Below, piece by piece: positions 47,562 through 55,793 of a stretch of DNA of 64,000 nt. Numbering within the stretch: position 1 is the first letter of the stretch; each line of letters starts with the position of its first letter. Made by a program: the position numbers and the translations under genes. Source of the DNA: Pseudosulfitobacter sp. DSM 107133 (GTDB lineage Bacteria > Pseudomonadota > Alphaproteobacteria > Rhodobacterales > Rhodobacteraceae). Under the pieces are notes generated by a model. It saw only the letters and a program-made list of their open reading frames with translations, searched no databases and was not told where the DNA came from. The stretch lies in the NCBI RefSeq assembly GCF_022788695.1, contig NZ_CP085154.1, positions 1,054,001 through 1,118,000 on the forward strand, given 5' to 3'.

Positions 47562-48359
47562 ATGGCCACAGTTTCCCTGGACCAGCTTGAACGTACCGCC
47601 CAGGCGGCCCTGATACGTCACGGTGCCGCGCCCTTTGCCGGTGCCGAAATGGCCCGCGCCCTGTGCCGTGCCCAGGCCACGGGCGACCATGTCGGCGGGC
47701 TGGCGCAACTGCCGGTTTTATGTGACGAACTGGATGCAGGGCGCGTGCTGGGCGATGTCACACCTGTTGTCAGCACCCTGCGCCCGGCTGTGGTGCATGT
47801 CGATGCGCAGATGGGCTTTGCCCCGCCGGCCTTTGCCTACGGGCTGGCGCCGGCGCTGGACGCGGCGCGCCGTCACGGCGTGGCAACGCTGGCCGTGGGG
47901 CAGGTGTTTGGCGGCATCACGCTGGGCTATTTCACCGAACAGATCGCACTGGCCGGTTTTATCGCCATCGGCGCGACCCACTGGCCCGACGGCAGCCGGG
48001 CCGCCGCCCTGTCCGTGCCCGACGGACGAGGCGGTCTGGCCATGCATGTCGATCCGGCGATTATGGGGCAGGGCACAGCACAGGACAATGACATGGGTCG
48101 GCAACTGTGCCTGATGGCCGACCTGCTGGCCGCAAATACCAATGGCGAACTGTCGCCTCCCGATACCTCGCCACAGGCGCGCGGCCAGTATTACATCATC
48201 ATCGACCCCACAGGCACGGCCGGCTTCGCCAGCCGCCTTGCCGCCCTCAGCTCCACCGAATCGCTGCCACAGTCCTTGCCCGCCACCCAGGACAGCCTGG
48301 AGTTGCCCGACACGCTGTGGGCACAGGTGCAGGATCTGGCCGCAAAAGCCCTGGCCTAG
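47562..48359 (+). CDS. Shortened Ldh-family (malate/L-lactate dehydrogenase-like) oxidoreductase
   Basis: 265 residues. The N-terminal part follows the NAD(P)-dependent Ldh/MDH type-2 family (VSLDQLERTAQAALIRHGA, GGLAQLPVLCDELDAGRVLG, MGFAPPAFAYGLAPALDAAR). Normal members have 330-360 residues and a catalytic His in a SHHFG-like motif. Here that region reads VGQVFGGITLGYF, and the segment after it is about 70 residues shorter (THWPDGSRAAALSVPDG). The C-terminal ARGQYYIIIDPTG is conserved. It is a divergent or degraded paralogue that may lack dehydrogenase activity. Its TAG stop begins a perfect 20-bp copy of the palindromic repeat. Confidence 0.68.
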   Translation: MATVSLDQLERTAQAALIRHGAAPFAGAEMARALCRAQATGDHVGGLAQLPVLCDELDAGRVLGDVTPVVSTLRPAVVHVDAQMGFAPPAFAYGLAPALDAARRHGVATLAVGQVFGGITLGYFTEQIALAGFIAIGATHWPDGSRAAALSVPDGRGGLAMHVDPAIMGQGTAQDNDMGRQLCLMADLLAANTNGELSPPDTSPQARGQYYIIIDPTGTAGFASRLAALSSTESLPQSLPATQDSLELPDTLWAQVQDLAAKALA

Positions 48360-48374
48360 GGTCTGGACCCTAGG
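48355..48374. repeat. Short palindromic repeat, perfect 20-bp copy
   Basis: CCTAGGGTCTGGACCCTAGG, with 9-bp arms around a central TG. The plus-strand TAG at 48357-48359 is the stop codon of the Ldh-like gene. It is followed by another GGGACCCTAAGG. Confidence 0.85.
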
Positions 48375-48426
48375 GGACCCTAAGGCGGACTTCGGCCCTG
48401 TTCCCGCGCAGGGGCAAAGATCCCCC

Positions 48427-49092
48427 TCACACACTCATCGCCAGCACCCGGCTGATATGGGTCAGCCCGCGCCCCGACTGGTCCATCCAGGTATCAAAGG
48501 CCCCCTGCACCGCCCGCATCGCCCCCTTCGAGGTCGGGGCCTTGTCCACCACCCCCTCGGCCACCAGCCGCGCCACCACGTCGCGCGACAGAACAAAGCT
48601 GTCGCGCCCCATGAAGCGCATGGCATATTGCCCCGTCATGCCCCCCAGCCGCGCCCCGCGCGTCTTGAGCATCTCCAGCAACCCGATGTAATCGCTGGAC
48701 GGCCAGCCGCCCAGCACCGCACCCACGCCGCCCTCGGCGCGCAACTCCAGCAGGAACACCGCATTCTCGCGCACCGTGGCCAGCTTGGGCCCGTTGCGCA
48801 CCACACCCTTGTCCGCCATCAGCCGGTCAAACCAGTCGTCGTCCATCATCGCACAGGCGCCCACGTCAAAGCCCTTGAAGGCCGCCTCGAAGCCGTCCCA
48901 CTTGGCCTCGATGACCTTCCAGTTGAACCCGGCCTGAAACACACAGCGCGTCATCTGCGACAGCCAGCGGTCCTCGGGGATCGCGGCCAATGCGTCCGCA
49001 GACAACGGCCCGCTGCCCAGCAACTCCTCCAGCGCCGCAGCGCCGCCCTTGCGCTCGGCGGCAATGTCGAAAATCTCCTGAAAATCCCGCAT
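48427..49092 (-). CDS. DNA-3-methyladenine glycosylase I-like (Tag family)
   Basis: 221 residues, all-helical HhH-type glycosylase related to Tag: DFQEIFDIAAERKGGAAALE, RWLSQMTRCVFQAGFNWKVI and AMMDDDWFDRLMADKGVVRN are the conserved helices that line the base pocket. The C-terminus differs from enterobacterial Tag, and the zinc ligands of classical Tag are not obvious, so it is an adenine-glycosylase-like relative. It would remove alkylated adenine from DNA. The ATG at 49092 overlaps the stop of the upstream gene (TGATG). Confidence 0.75.
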   Translation of the reverse strand: MRDFQEIFDIAAERKGGAAALEELLGSGPLSADALAAIPEDRWLSQMTRCVFQAGFNWKVIEAKWDGFEAAFKGFDVGACAMMDDDWFDRLMADKGVVRNGPKLATVRENAVFLLELRAEGGVGAVLGGWPSSDYIGLLEMLKTRGARLGGMTGQYAMRFMGRDSFVLSRDVVARLVAEGVVDKAPTSKGAMRAVQGAFDTWMDQSGRGLTHISRVLAMSV

Positions 49093-49775
49093 CAGTCGCA
49101 AATCCCTTTCAGCTCGACCCCGTCCCAGGGCATCCGCACATCACTTTGCCGCCGTTCGGGCAACGGAGCCACCGGCATCACCTGCGCGATCAGCGCATGC
49201 AGCCGCTGCGTGCGCGGCGCGGTGGGGGCCAGTGCGCGACAACAGACGAATTCCTCGACAATCGACCCCTGTTGTTCATAGCCGTAGTCGCCAAACTTCG
49301 GATTGCGCTCCAGATCGAACAGATAGGGATCGGCCCCGCGCTCATGCTCCGACGCGGCTTTTAGCGGCGAATAGCCCGTGGTCTTGCGGTTCTGCCATTG
49401 CCACACATGGGTCAGCTCGTGGCTCAGCAGCATCGCGGCGATCAGCCCGATCTTGTCGGGGTAATCGGGCAGGTAATCGTCCAGATACCAATCCTCGTCG
49501 AACAGCACATGGTTGAACAGGGTGACAGCCGCAGGCTTGGCCGTGACCATCGCCGTGGTCGGCGGCGGCAGGATACGCTCGCGACAGGTGGTGCGGGGCC
49601 GCGCCTTGCGCTGGAAGGTGACCGACCGCGTCGGGGCGCCGTCCACCAGCCGCACTTTGGACGTGTCCAGACCGGTGCCGTGAATGGTGTTCGAAAACGC
49701 CACCTCGGCCGGTGTCATTGGCCGCCCGCAGGCGCACAGCAGCAACAAAAGGGCGATCATCGGGCGTATCAGCAT
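49092..49775 (-). CDS. Lipoprotein with HExxH metalloprotease-like motif
   Basis: 227 residues. A lipoprotein signal (MLIRPMIALLLLLCAC, lipobox LCAC) is followed by a soluble domain containing LLSHELTHVWQWQNRK at about residues 126-141. HELTH is the zinc-binding HExxH motif, with a possible third ligand further on (SEHERGADPY). It resembles DUF4157-type domains. It may be an envelope-anchored peptidase, but activity is unproven. The frame extends to 49811; the ATG at 49775 gives the lipoprotein start. Translation is coupled to the glycosylase gene. Confidence 0.68.
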   Translation of the reverse strand: MLIRPMIALLLLLCACGRPMTPAEVAFSNTIHGTGLDTSKVRLVDGAPTRSVTFQRKARPRTTCRERILPPPTTAMVTAKPAAVTLFNHVLFDEDWYLDDYLPDYPDKIGLIAAMLLSHELTHVWQWQNRKTTGYSPLKAASEHERGADPYLFDLERNPKFGDYGYEQQGSIVEEFVCCRALAPTAPRTQRLHALIAQVMPVAPLPERRQSDVRMPWDGVELKGICD

Positions 49776-49832
49776 AGACCCAACTAAGGCGGCAATCGCC
49801 GCCTCAGGCAAGGGGGTAAACCGCCCGCTGCC

Positions 49833-50333
49833 TTACTTTTTCTTGACGAACTGGGTCAGGATCACGATTCGCTGCCCCTCGACACGGCCCTCGATATGTT
49901 CGGGGTTGTCCATGACCAGCGAAATGCCACGCACCGGCGTGCCGCGCTTGGCGGTGAAATTCGCGCCCTTCACCGGCAGGTCCTTGATCAGCACCACATT
50001 GTCCCCCACGGCCAGCGGCACGCCGTTGGCATCGCGGTGGCCGGTGTCGGCAGGCACATCCTGCGCCCAGGCCAGCGTGTCCTCGTCCAGATACAGCATG
50101 TCCAGCGCGTCGCGCGCCCAGTCGGTGTCCAGCTTTTTCAGGATGCGATAGGCCAGCACCTGCACGGCGGGGTCTTCCGACCACATGGTCGAGGACAGCG
50201 CGCGGAAATGATCGGCCTGCGGCGCGTCCAGCTGTTCGGCACAGGTGGCGCAGATGGCAACGCTGCCCTTGGGGCCGCCGGATACGGGGGTGTCGATCAG
50301 CGGGGCGTCGGTGTCACACAGGGGGCAGGGCAT
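49833..50333 (-). CDS. PhnA/YjdM-like zinc-ribbon protein
   Basis: 166 residues. The N-terminus is a zinc ribbon (CPLCDTDAPLID ... CATCAEQL). The C-terminal ~65 residues form the PhnA domain (GVPLAVGDNVVLIKDLPVKG, KRGTPVRGISLVMD, IVILTQFVKKK). Family members were linked to phosphonate use by an old name (PhnA), but their role is not settled. AAAGAGGAGACC precedes the ATG at 50333. There is no phosphonate gene nearby to support that role. Confidence 0.85.
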   Translation of the reverse strand: MPCPLCDTDAPLIDTPVSGGPKGSVAICATCAEQLDAPQADHFRALSSTMWSEDPAVQVLAYRILKKLDTDWARDALDMLYLDEDTLAWAQDVPADTGHRDANGVPLAVGDNVVLIKDLPVKGANFTAKRGTPVRGISLVMDNPEHIEGRVEGQRIVILTQFVKKK

Positions 50334-50441
50334 GGCGGTCTCCTCTTTGTCCCTGCTCTGCCATGGTTTGCCGCGCAAGGACAGGGAATTAGCCGCCCCT
50401 GGCGCAAAAAGATGATCCATCAAGCATCTGTGGTGTCCCTG

Positions 50442-50852
50442 TCAGCCCGCAGGCTTCGCGAAAGTGGCCGTGGCCAGCGCAATGTCCTTGCCCGAGGGAT
50501 GCGCGGTCAACGTGCAGCGGGTGAATATGGTGCCCTTGCCCGCCCGCGTGACCTCGGCCCGCGCGGTGATGCTGTCGCCGCTGCCGGGGCGCAGGAATTG
50601 CGTGTCCAGCGTGACGGTCGACACCGGTATCATCTGGCCCGCATGCCCCATGCACGCCAGCACCATCGCCGTATCCGCCAGCGTCGCCATGACCTGCCCC
50701 GAGACGATCCCGCCCGCCCGCGCAATGTCAGCGGTGATGGGGATGTTCAGCGTGCAATGCGCCGCATCAATCGAGGCCACACGCGGCTGCAAGGCCAGCA
50801 CCCAGGGGGCGAACATGGTATCAAGGATGTCTTGGGCGGCGGTGGGGGTCAT
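50442..50852 (-). CDS. PaaI-type hotdog thioesterase
   Basis: 136 residues, single hotdog domain. The central helix and turn read GGIVSGQVMATLADTAMVLA, where the Asp after ALA/TLA is the usual catalytic position, and MIPVSTVTLDTQFLRPGSGD is the following strand. It hydrolyses an acyl-CoA thioester of unknown nature. It is a stand-alone gene, with its start near the end of a short transcript region. Confidence 0.83.
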   Translation of the reverse strand: MTPTAAQDILDTMFAPWVLALQPRVASIDAAHCTLNIPITADIARAGGIVSGQVMATLADTAMVLACMGHAGQMIPVSTVTLDTQFLRPGSGDSITARAEVTRAGKGTIFTRCTLTAHPSGKDIALATATFAKPAG

Positions 50853-51221
50853 GGGCGGTGTCCTGTGGTGGGGTTTCGGGGCAGCTTACACAAGGATTGC
50901 CCGAAGAGAACCACACAAGCGCCTCAGCGCAGCCCGCTGGGCTGCGCGTAAACCGGCAGCATGATGCGCAGCATCGTGCGAGAGGTCGACCGCGAATTGC
51001 AACCTATGTGTATCGCACCAGCGGAAACGCCCCGCGTTTTCGCCGCGCCCGACCGCCCCCATGGGCGGGCGCGTCTGCGACGCCCCCGAGGCTTGCGCCT
51101 TCTTTCGCCTCAAAAGGTCCACAGGACCTTTTGCAAGACGGCTACAGACCCGCGGTCAGGCGCTTGTATTGGCGCTCAATGTTGGCACAAGTCGAATGTA
51201 AATACGAACTTCAGTCGAAGT
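50853..51221. other. 369-bp intergenic stretch with two strong hairpins
   Basis: It contains GCGCCCGACCGCCCCC-ATGGGCGGGCGC (51045-51072), which is the central hairpin of the long dispersed repeat without its other modules, and AAAAGGTCC-ACA-GGACCTTTT (51112-51132), a perfect 9-bp stem with A- and T-tracts that can act as a bidirectional terminator. No gene is supported. Confidence 0.65.
51112..51132. terminator. Bidirectional terminator downstream of the HEPN-like gene
   Basis: AAAAGGTCC-ACA-GGACCTTTT: a 9-bp perfect stem flanked by its own A/T tracts, 90 bp after the 3' end of the AbiU2-like gene. Confidence 0.7.
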
Positions 51222-51938
51222 CTATTGTTTCAGTTTCGGAATGTCGCCATCAAAGAACTTCTCTTCATATTCCTTTAGATGTGGAAGTGCGTTCCAGAGC
51301 GCAGCAAACTGTCTAGAACAAATTTCGGATGATCCTTTTGAATGCCAGACGCCCCCGTCCCAAATAATAGAGGCTTGATGCCCTATCTGGATGATTTTTT
51401 CTGCCGTTTCAATAACTTCTGCGGTTCCAAATTTCTCGGTAGAGCCATTTTTCTTTTGAACTTTTCTATCAAATATCTCTTTGGTTAAGCGATGTCCCAA
51501 ATACGAGTCTCTCATGGCTGATAAACTGCGGCAAATGGGGCTTTGCTCTATGTCGTCCAGGCTAACTTGCAATGCCCTGAGTAAACTAAGCATGCCCTCT
51601 TCATTAACTTCGTTGGATTGGAAGCCCTCACGTTCTGCCCATCTTTCGATGATCGTCGATTTGTTCTGCTGAAGTAGCTTCAATAATCTTACATGGGAAA
51701 ATGAGTTATCTTCCAAGCTGCGCGTAATGAAGAATATTAGCCCTTGAGTTATAGAAATATCTGCGACTGATAGTGCGCGGCCAGAATAGGAACCATCAAT
51801 CTTATCTGTAAAAACATCCCAATTCTGCATAATTGATCTTGACCATCCTATTTGGCATTCTACCAAATAGTGTTCGTGACCAATTCGAGCGAGTATTGTG
51901 TCGATTGCATTGATGTCAGACTTTGCCCGCCCACTCAA
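51222..51938 (-). CDS. AbiU2/HEPN-like protein, possible defence or toxin gene
   Basis: 238 residues, mostly helical and AT-rich compared with its neighbours. Residues 143-149 read RDSYLGH, the R-x5-H pattern of HEPN RNases, in the context CRSLSAMRDSYLGHRLTKEI, which resembles the AbiU2-type HEPN domain of abortive infection proteins. There is no signal peptide or membrane segment. The start is probably TTG at 51938, overlapping the parE stop, with GAGGAG eight bases upstream inside parE, so it is coupled to parE translation. No antitoxin partner gene is seen. Function is inferred; base composition and motif suggest a transferred defence gene. Confidence 0.62.
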   Translation of the reverse strand: MSGRAKSDINAIDTILARIGHEHYLVECQIGWSRSIMQNWDVFTDKIDGSYSGRALSVADISITQGLIFFITRSLEDNSFSHVRLLKLLQQNKSTIIERWAEREGFQSNEVNEEGMLSLLRALQVSLDDIEQSPICRSLSAMRDSYLGHRLTKEIFDRKVQKKNGSTEKFGTAEVIETAEKIIQIGHQASIIWDGGVWHSKGSSEICSRQFAALWNALPHLKEYEEKFFDGDIPKLKQ

Positions 51939-53890
51939 ACATCCAGCTCCTCAACAAACCGCGCATTGTCCTGGATATACTCGAACCGCAACTCCGGCTT
52001 TTTCCCCATCAACCGCTCGACCAGATCGCCGGTCTGCCCCGGCTCGTCCTCGTCGATCGTCACCCGGATCAGCTTGCGCGTGGCGGGGTTCATCGTGGTG
52101 TCCTTCAGGTCCTTCGCGTCCATCTCGCCCAGACCCTTGAACCGCGACACGTCGATCTTGCCCGACCCGCCCAGACCCTTCTCCAGCCAGATGTCCCGCT
52201 CGGCCTCGTCCAGACAGTACACACGCTTGGACCCCTGCGTCAGCCGGTACAAGGGCGGACAGGCCAGATACAGATGCCCCGCATCAATCATCGGGCGCAT
52301 CTGGGTGAAAAAGAACGTCATCAGCAGCGCCGCAATATGCGCGCCATCCACGTCCGCATCGGTCATGATGATGACCTTGTCATAGCGCAGGTCATCGACG
52401 TTGAACTTCGCCCCCAAAGACACCCCAAGTGCCTGTGACAGATCGGAAATCTCCGCGTTCGATCCCAGCTTGGATGACGCCGCGCCCAGCACGTTCAGGA
52501 TCTTGCCCCGCAAGGGCAGCAGCGCCTGCGTGCGCCGGTCCCGCGCCATCTTGGCCGACCCGCCCGCACTGTCGCCCTCGACGATGAACAGCTCGGTCCC
52601 CTCGCGCGATTTCGACGAACAATCCGTCAGCTTGCCGGGCAGGCGCAGCTTTTGCGTCGCCGTCTTGCGCGAGGTTTCCTTCTCCTGCCGCCGCCGCAAC
52701 CGTTCCTCGGCGCGCAGCACCAGGAAATCCAGGATCGCCCCCGCCGATTTCGTATCCGCCGCCAGCCAGTTGTCGAAATGGTCGCGCACGGCGTTTTCCA
52801 CCATCCGCTGCGCCTCGACCGTGGCCAGCCGGTCCTTGGTCTGGCCGACGAATTCCGGCTCGCGGATGAAACAGGACACCAGCGCACCGGCACCGGCCAC
52901 CAGATCCTCGCGGGTGATCGTCGCGGCCTTGCGGTTGTTCACCAACTCCCCATAGGCCTTGATACCCTTCAGGATCGCCGCCCAGAAACCGGCCTCGTGG
53001 GTGCCGCCCTCGGGCGTGGGCACGGTGTTGCAATAGGACTGGATGAACCCGTCGCGGGCAGGGGTCCAGTTGATCGCCCATTCGACCTTGCCGGGCACCT
53101 TGAACTTTTCAAACGACACCGATCCGGCAAAGGGAGACTCGGAATAGGTGCTGGCCCCGCCCATCGCTTCTTTCAGGTAATCCGCCAGACCGCCGGGAAA
53201 GTGGAACTTGGCCTCTTGCGGCGTCTCGCCGTCGTTGATCGCGGTTTTCCAGCGGATTTCAACGCCCGAGAACAAATAGGCCTTGGACCGCGCCATCTTG
53301 AACAGCCGCGCGGGTTTCAGCTTCAGCGACCCGAAAATATCCGCATCGGGGTGGAATGTGACGGCAGTGCCGCGCCGGTTGGGGGCGGCGCCGATCCGCT
53401 CCAGCTTGCCCTGCGGCACACCGCGCGAGAACTCCATCGCATAGAGTTCCTTGTTGCGCGCCACCTCGACCCGCAGATGATCCGACAGCGCGTTGACCAC
53501 CGACGAGCCAACCCCGTGCAGACCGCCCGAGGTCTCGTAACTGTCGCCGGAAAACTTGCCGCCCGCGTTCAACGTGCAAAAGATGATCTCAAGCGCCGAT
53601 TTCGTCGGGTCCTTGGGGTGGGGGCCAGTGGGAATCCCCCGCCCGTTGTCGCGCACCGACACATGGCCGTTCTCGTGCAGCTCGACTTCGATCCATGTGG
53701 CATGTCCCGCCACCGCCTCGTCCATCGAGTTGTCGATGATTTCGGCAACCATATGATGCAGCGCGCGGTCGTCCTTGCCGCCGATATACATGCCGGGGCG
53801 CAGGCGGACGTGTTCCATGTCCTCCAGCACCTGGATCGAGGAGGCATCATAATCCGAAGCGGGTTCGGACCCGGACAGAAGGTCGCTCAT
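51935..53890 (-). CDS. parE: DNA topoisomerase IV subunit B
   Basis: 651 residues. GHKL ATPase: EIIDNSMDEAVAGHA (Mg-binding Asn), DNGRGIPTGPHP and GLHGVGSSVVNALS. Transducer domain in the middle, and TOPRIM domain with EGDSAGGSAKMARDR and the metal-binding DADVDGAHI. It lacks the long insertion of GyrB, and the C-terminal MNPATRKLIRVTI with RFEYIQDNARFVEELDV is typical for ParE. With ParC it decatenates chromosomes. The AT-rich HEPN-like gene is attached to its 3' end; a pentapeptide-repeat gene is also nearby but not adjacent. Confidence 0.95.
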   Translation of the reverse strand: MSDLLSGSEPASDYDASSIQVLEDMEHVRLRPGMYIGGKDDRALHHMVAEIIDNSMDEAVAGHATWIEVELHENGHVSVRDNGRGIPTGPHPKDPTKSALEIIFCTLNAGGKFSGDSYETSGGLHGVGSSVVNALSDHLRVEVARNKELYAMEFSRGVPQGKLERIGAAPNRRGTAVTFHPDADIFGSLKLKPARLFKMARSKAYLFSGVEIRWKTAINDGETPQEAKFHFPGGLADYLKEAMGGASTYSESPFAGSVSFEKFKVPGKVEWAINWTPARDGFIQSYCNTVPTPEGGTHEAGFWAAILKGIKAYGELVNNRKAATITREDLVAGAGALVSCFIREPEFVGQTKDRLATVEAQRMVENAVRDHFDNWLAADTKSAGAILDFLVLRAEERLRRRQEKETSRKTATQKLRLPGKLTDCSSKSREGTELFIVEGDSAGGSAKMARDRRTQALLPLRGKILNVLGAASSKLGSNAEISDLSQALGVSLGAKFNVDDLRYDKVIIMTDADVDGAHIAALLMTFFFTQMRPMIDAGHLYLACPPLYRLTQGSKRVYCLDEAERDIWLEKGLGGSGKIDVSRFKGLGEMDAKDLKDTTMNPATRKLIRVTIDEDEPGQTGDLVERLMGKKPELRFEYIQDNARFVEELDV

Positions 53891-54046
53891 AAGGGCTGCT
53901 CACTTTTTTATACTTGGCGGGTATAATGGCAGAGCAGGGAAGATGACGAAAGGGGGAAGAGGCGCGGCTTTTCCAGGTTCTTGCGACCCGCAAGATTTTA
54001 CCGCATCCGGGGCTCAAGGCGCCGAACCCCGGTCGGACGCTGCCCT

Positions 54047-54062
54047 TTGGGGCCAGAGCCTA
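54047..54062. repeat. Short palindromic repeat, variant copy
   Basis: TTGGGGCCAGAGCCTA. The minus-strand TAG is the stop codon of the HlyC-like gene. It keeps CCAGAGCCTA, the part matching the target guide of the second IS110. Confidence 0.65.
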
Positions 54063-54581
54063 CCGGCCACCCCCAAGAAAATCCGCCTCTGACAACACCC
54101 GCGCCTTGTCATCCGGTCGGGTCAGATCAATCGTCACGATCCGCCGCGTCGCATGATCCGCGCTTACGCGGCGGAAGCTGAACGTCGCATCGGTGAACTG
54201 CCCCGGCACCATCACCCAACGGGTGATGCTGGCCGCCAGCCCCTTGTAGGGCGCGATCATGTCGATCAGCCACAGCCGGTCGCCCGACTGCCAGTCCTCG
54301 GGGTCCAGCAACTCACCCGCCACATATTTGCGCTCGGCCTCGGCGCTCATCCGCGCCCATGTGATCAACCCGCGCGGCACCCCGTCAAAACGGAAAATCC
54401 GGTACTGGTCCAGCGCGATCGGCGCCTCAAAGGCCGAGCGCAGGTTCGCCATGGTCATGCGCTGGTGCCAGTCGCTGCGAAAGGCCAGAAACAGGAAGTC
54501 GCCATAGGCCCGCAACCGTGCCTCCGTTGGCGCTTCGCTTTCGGGCATCACCACGCCCATGGTGTCGGTCAGGGGGGCCAT
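54060..54581 (-). CDS. Toxin-activating lysine acyltransferase (HlyC-like)
   Basis: 173 residues of the HlyC/RtxC family: YGDFLFLAFRSDWHQRMTMA (catalytic-His region), RIFRFDGVPRGLITWARMS, DRLWLIDMIAPYKG (conserved Asp) and a C-terminal beta part. These enzymes use acyl-ACP to acylate lysines of RTX proteins. The ATG at 54581 overlaps the stop of the Hint-domain gene (TGATG), so the two are translated together and the Hint protein, or a protein processed with it, is the likely substrate. No RTX toxin gene is in the window. The TAG stop lies in a palindromic repeat copy. Confidence 0.82.
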   Translation of the reverse strand: MAPLTDTMGVVMPESEAPTEARLRAYGDFLFLAFRSDWHQRMTMANLRSAFEAPIALDQYRIFRFDGVPRGLITWARMSAEAERKYVAGELLDPEDWQSGDRLWLIDMIAPYKGLAASITRWVMVPGQFTDATFSFRRVSADHATRRIVTIDLTRPDDKARVLSEADFLGGGR

Positions 54582-55525
54582 CAATGCAGCCCGCTGCGCA
54601 AGACAGCCGCCTCGGTCACCTTGACCGACGCGCGCGCCGCAGGGCCAAAACCGTCGGGGTCGGCCAGCAGCGCGGGGAACAGTGCGGCCAGCTCGTCGCG
54701 CACCGGCTGGTCCAGCGCATCCAGCACATAGTCGCCGGGGAAAAAGCTTTCGGTCAGCGCGCCATTGGTCACCATGATCTCGTGGCGGTCGAACAGGATG
54801 TGGAAATATTCCACATCCTCCAGATCATGCGCAATCGTGATGTCCAGATCGTTGACCAGACATTTGGCGGGCACCAGAACCTCGGACTGGCCAAAGTGCA
54901 GCTCGGCTTTCCACCCCGACACCAGCACGCGGTGCTGCGGCGACACCACCAGCGCCTGATCGGGGCATTGCGCGCCCAAGGCCCCCCTGGCCAGCCGGAT
55001 CGGACGCAATTCGGGCGCGTTTTCCAGATCACGCCGCCCCAACCGCCGCGACCCCAGCCAGCGGACCGGCTGATAGCCCGAATCAAGCGTCTGCACCCGA
55101 TCCCCCACCTCCAGCGCTTCAACCGCGACACGGCCACGCGCGGTGTCGATGCGGGTGCCGCGCAGCACACAGACCGCGATATTGATCACCACCCGGTCCG
55201 CGTCCGAGTTAAAGCCGCGTGAGCCGGTGACGGTGAATTCGACAGTCTGGTTCGACCCCGAGGCGATGACCGCCGCCTGGTTGATGGTAAAGGTGAACCG
55301 GCCGGTGCTGGTGTTGACGCTGAGCGTGCCGAATTGCGTCGTGCTCAGGGCCGAGAACTGATAGCTCGTGGCTTCCCTTTCGCCGATGCCGTCCTGATTG
55401 GTGTCCTCGTCGAAATCGCCGCGGACGGTGGCATCGGAAAAGGCCACGTTGAACGTCCAGACATCAAAACCGGCTGACGCGCCACCCGAAGAATTCCCGG
55501 ATGTTTCACTGATATTATAGGACAT
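54581..55525 (-). CDS. Hint-domain (hedgehog/intein-like) protein
   Basis: 314 residues. The N-terminal ~115 residues are a cadherin-like beta domain (TSYQFSALSTTQFGTLSVNT, FTFTINQAAVIAS). From about residue 118 a Hint_2 domain begins: CVLRGTRIDTARGRVAVEAL, with Cys as the predicted self-cleavage nucleophile, then VGDRVQTLDSGYQPVRWLGS and VSPQHRVLVSG with the block-B-like His. There is no classical signal peptide, so secretion by a type I system would fit. It may undergo autocleavage at the Cys. It is followed directly by an HlyC-like gene. Confidence 0.85.
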   Translation of the reverse strand: MSYNISETSGNSSGGASAGFDVWTFNVAFSDATVRGDFDEDTNQDGIGEREATSYQFSALSTTQFGTLSVNTSTGRFTFTINQAAVIASGSNQTVEFTVTGSRGFNSDADRVVINIAVCVLRGTRIDTARGRVAVEALEVGDRVQTLDSGYQPVRWLGSRRLGRRDLENAPELRPIRLARGALGAQCPDQALVVSPQHRVLVSGWKAELHFGQSEVLVPAKCLVNDLDITIAHDLEDVEYFHILFDRHEIMVTNGALTESFFPGDYVLDALDQPVRDELAALFPALLADPDGFGPAARASVKVTEAAVLRSGLH

Positions 55526-55666
55526 AACCTACCTGCCTCGGTGCCTGCCTGATTGGGTTTTCTTATGGTTGTGCAGTGCAGAGATACTATCTCATAGGTT
55601 GCAACTTCCGTCCAGTTTCTTCCCCCGACCCCCCGCAGGAATCCGCCTGCTGCCCGCCATCGGACA

Positions 55667-55688
55667 GATTAATGGGTCCAGACCCTAA
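55667..55688. repeat. Short palindromic repeat, copy between divergent genes
   Basis: GATTAATGGGTCCAGA followed by CCCTAA, one base different from the copy at 22518-22539. It lies between the Hint gene and the 2OG oxygenase gene, not at a stop codon. Confidence 0.75.
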
Positions 55689-55793
55689 ATCGCAGGACAA
55701 GACGGCGGCGCGGCGCTATGCTGTGTGACCGGTTGCTGGTCCCGCATTACGGGCACCGAAACCACGATACCCCCTGTCCGAAAGACCCGAACA

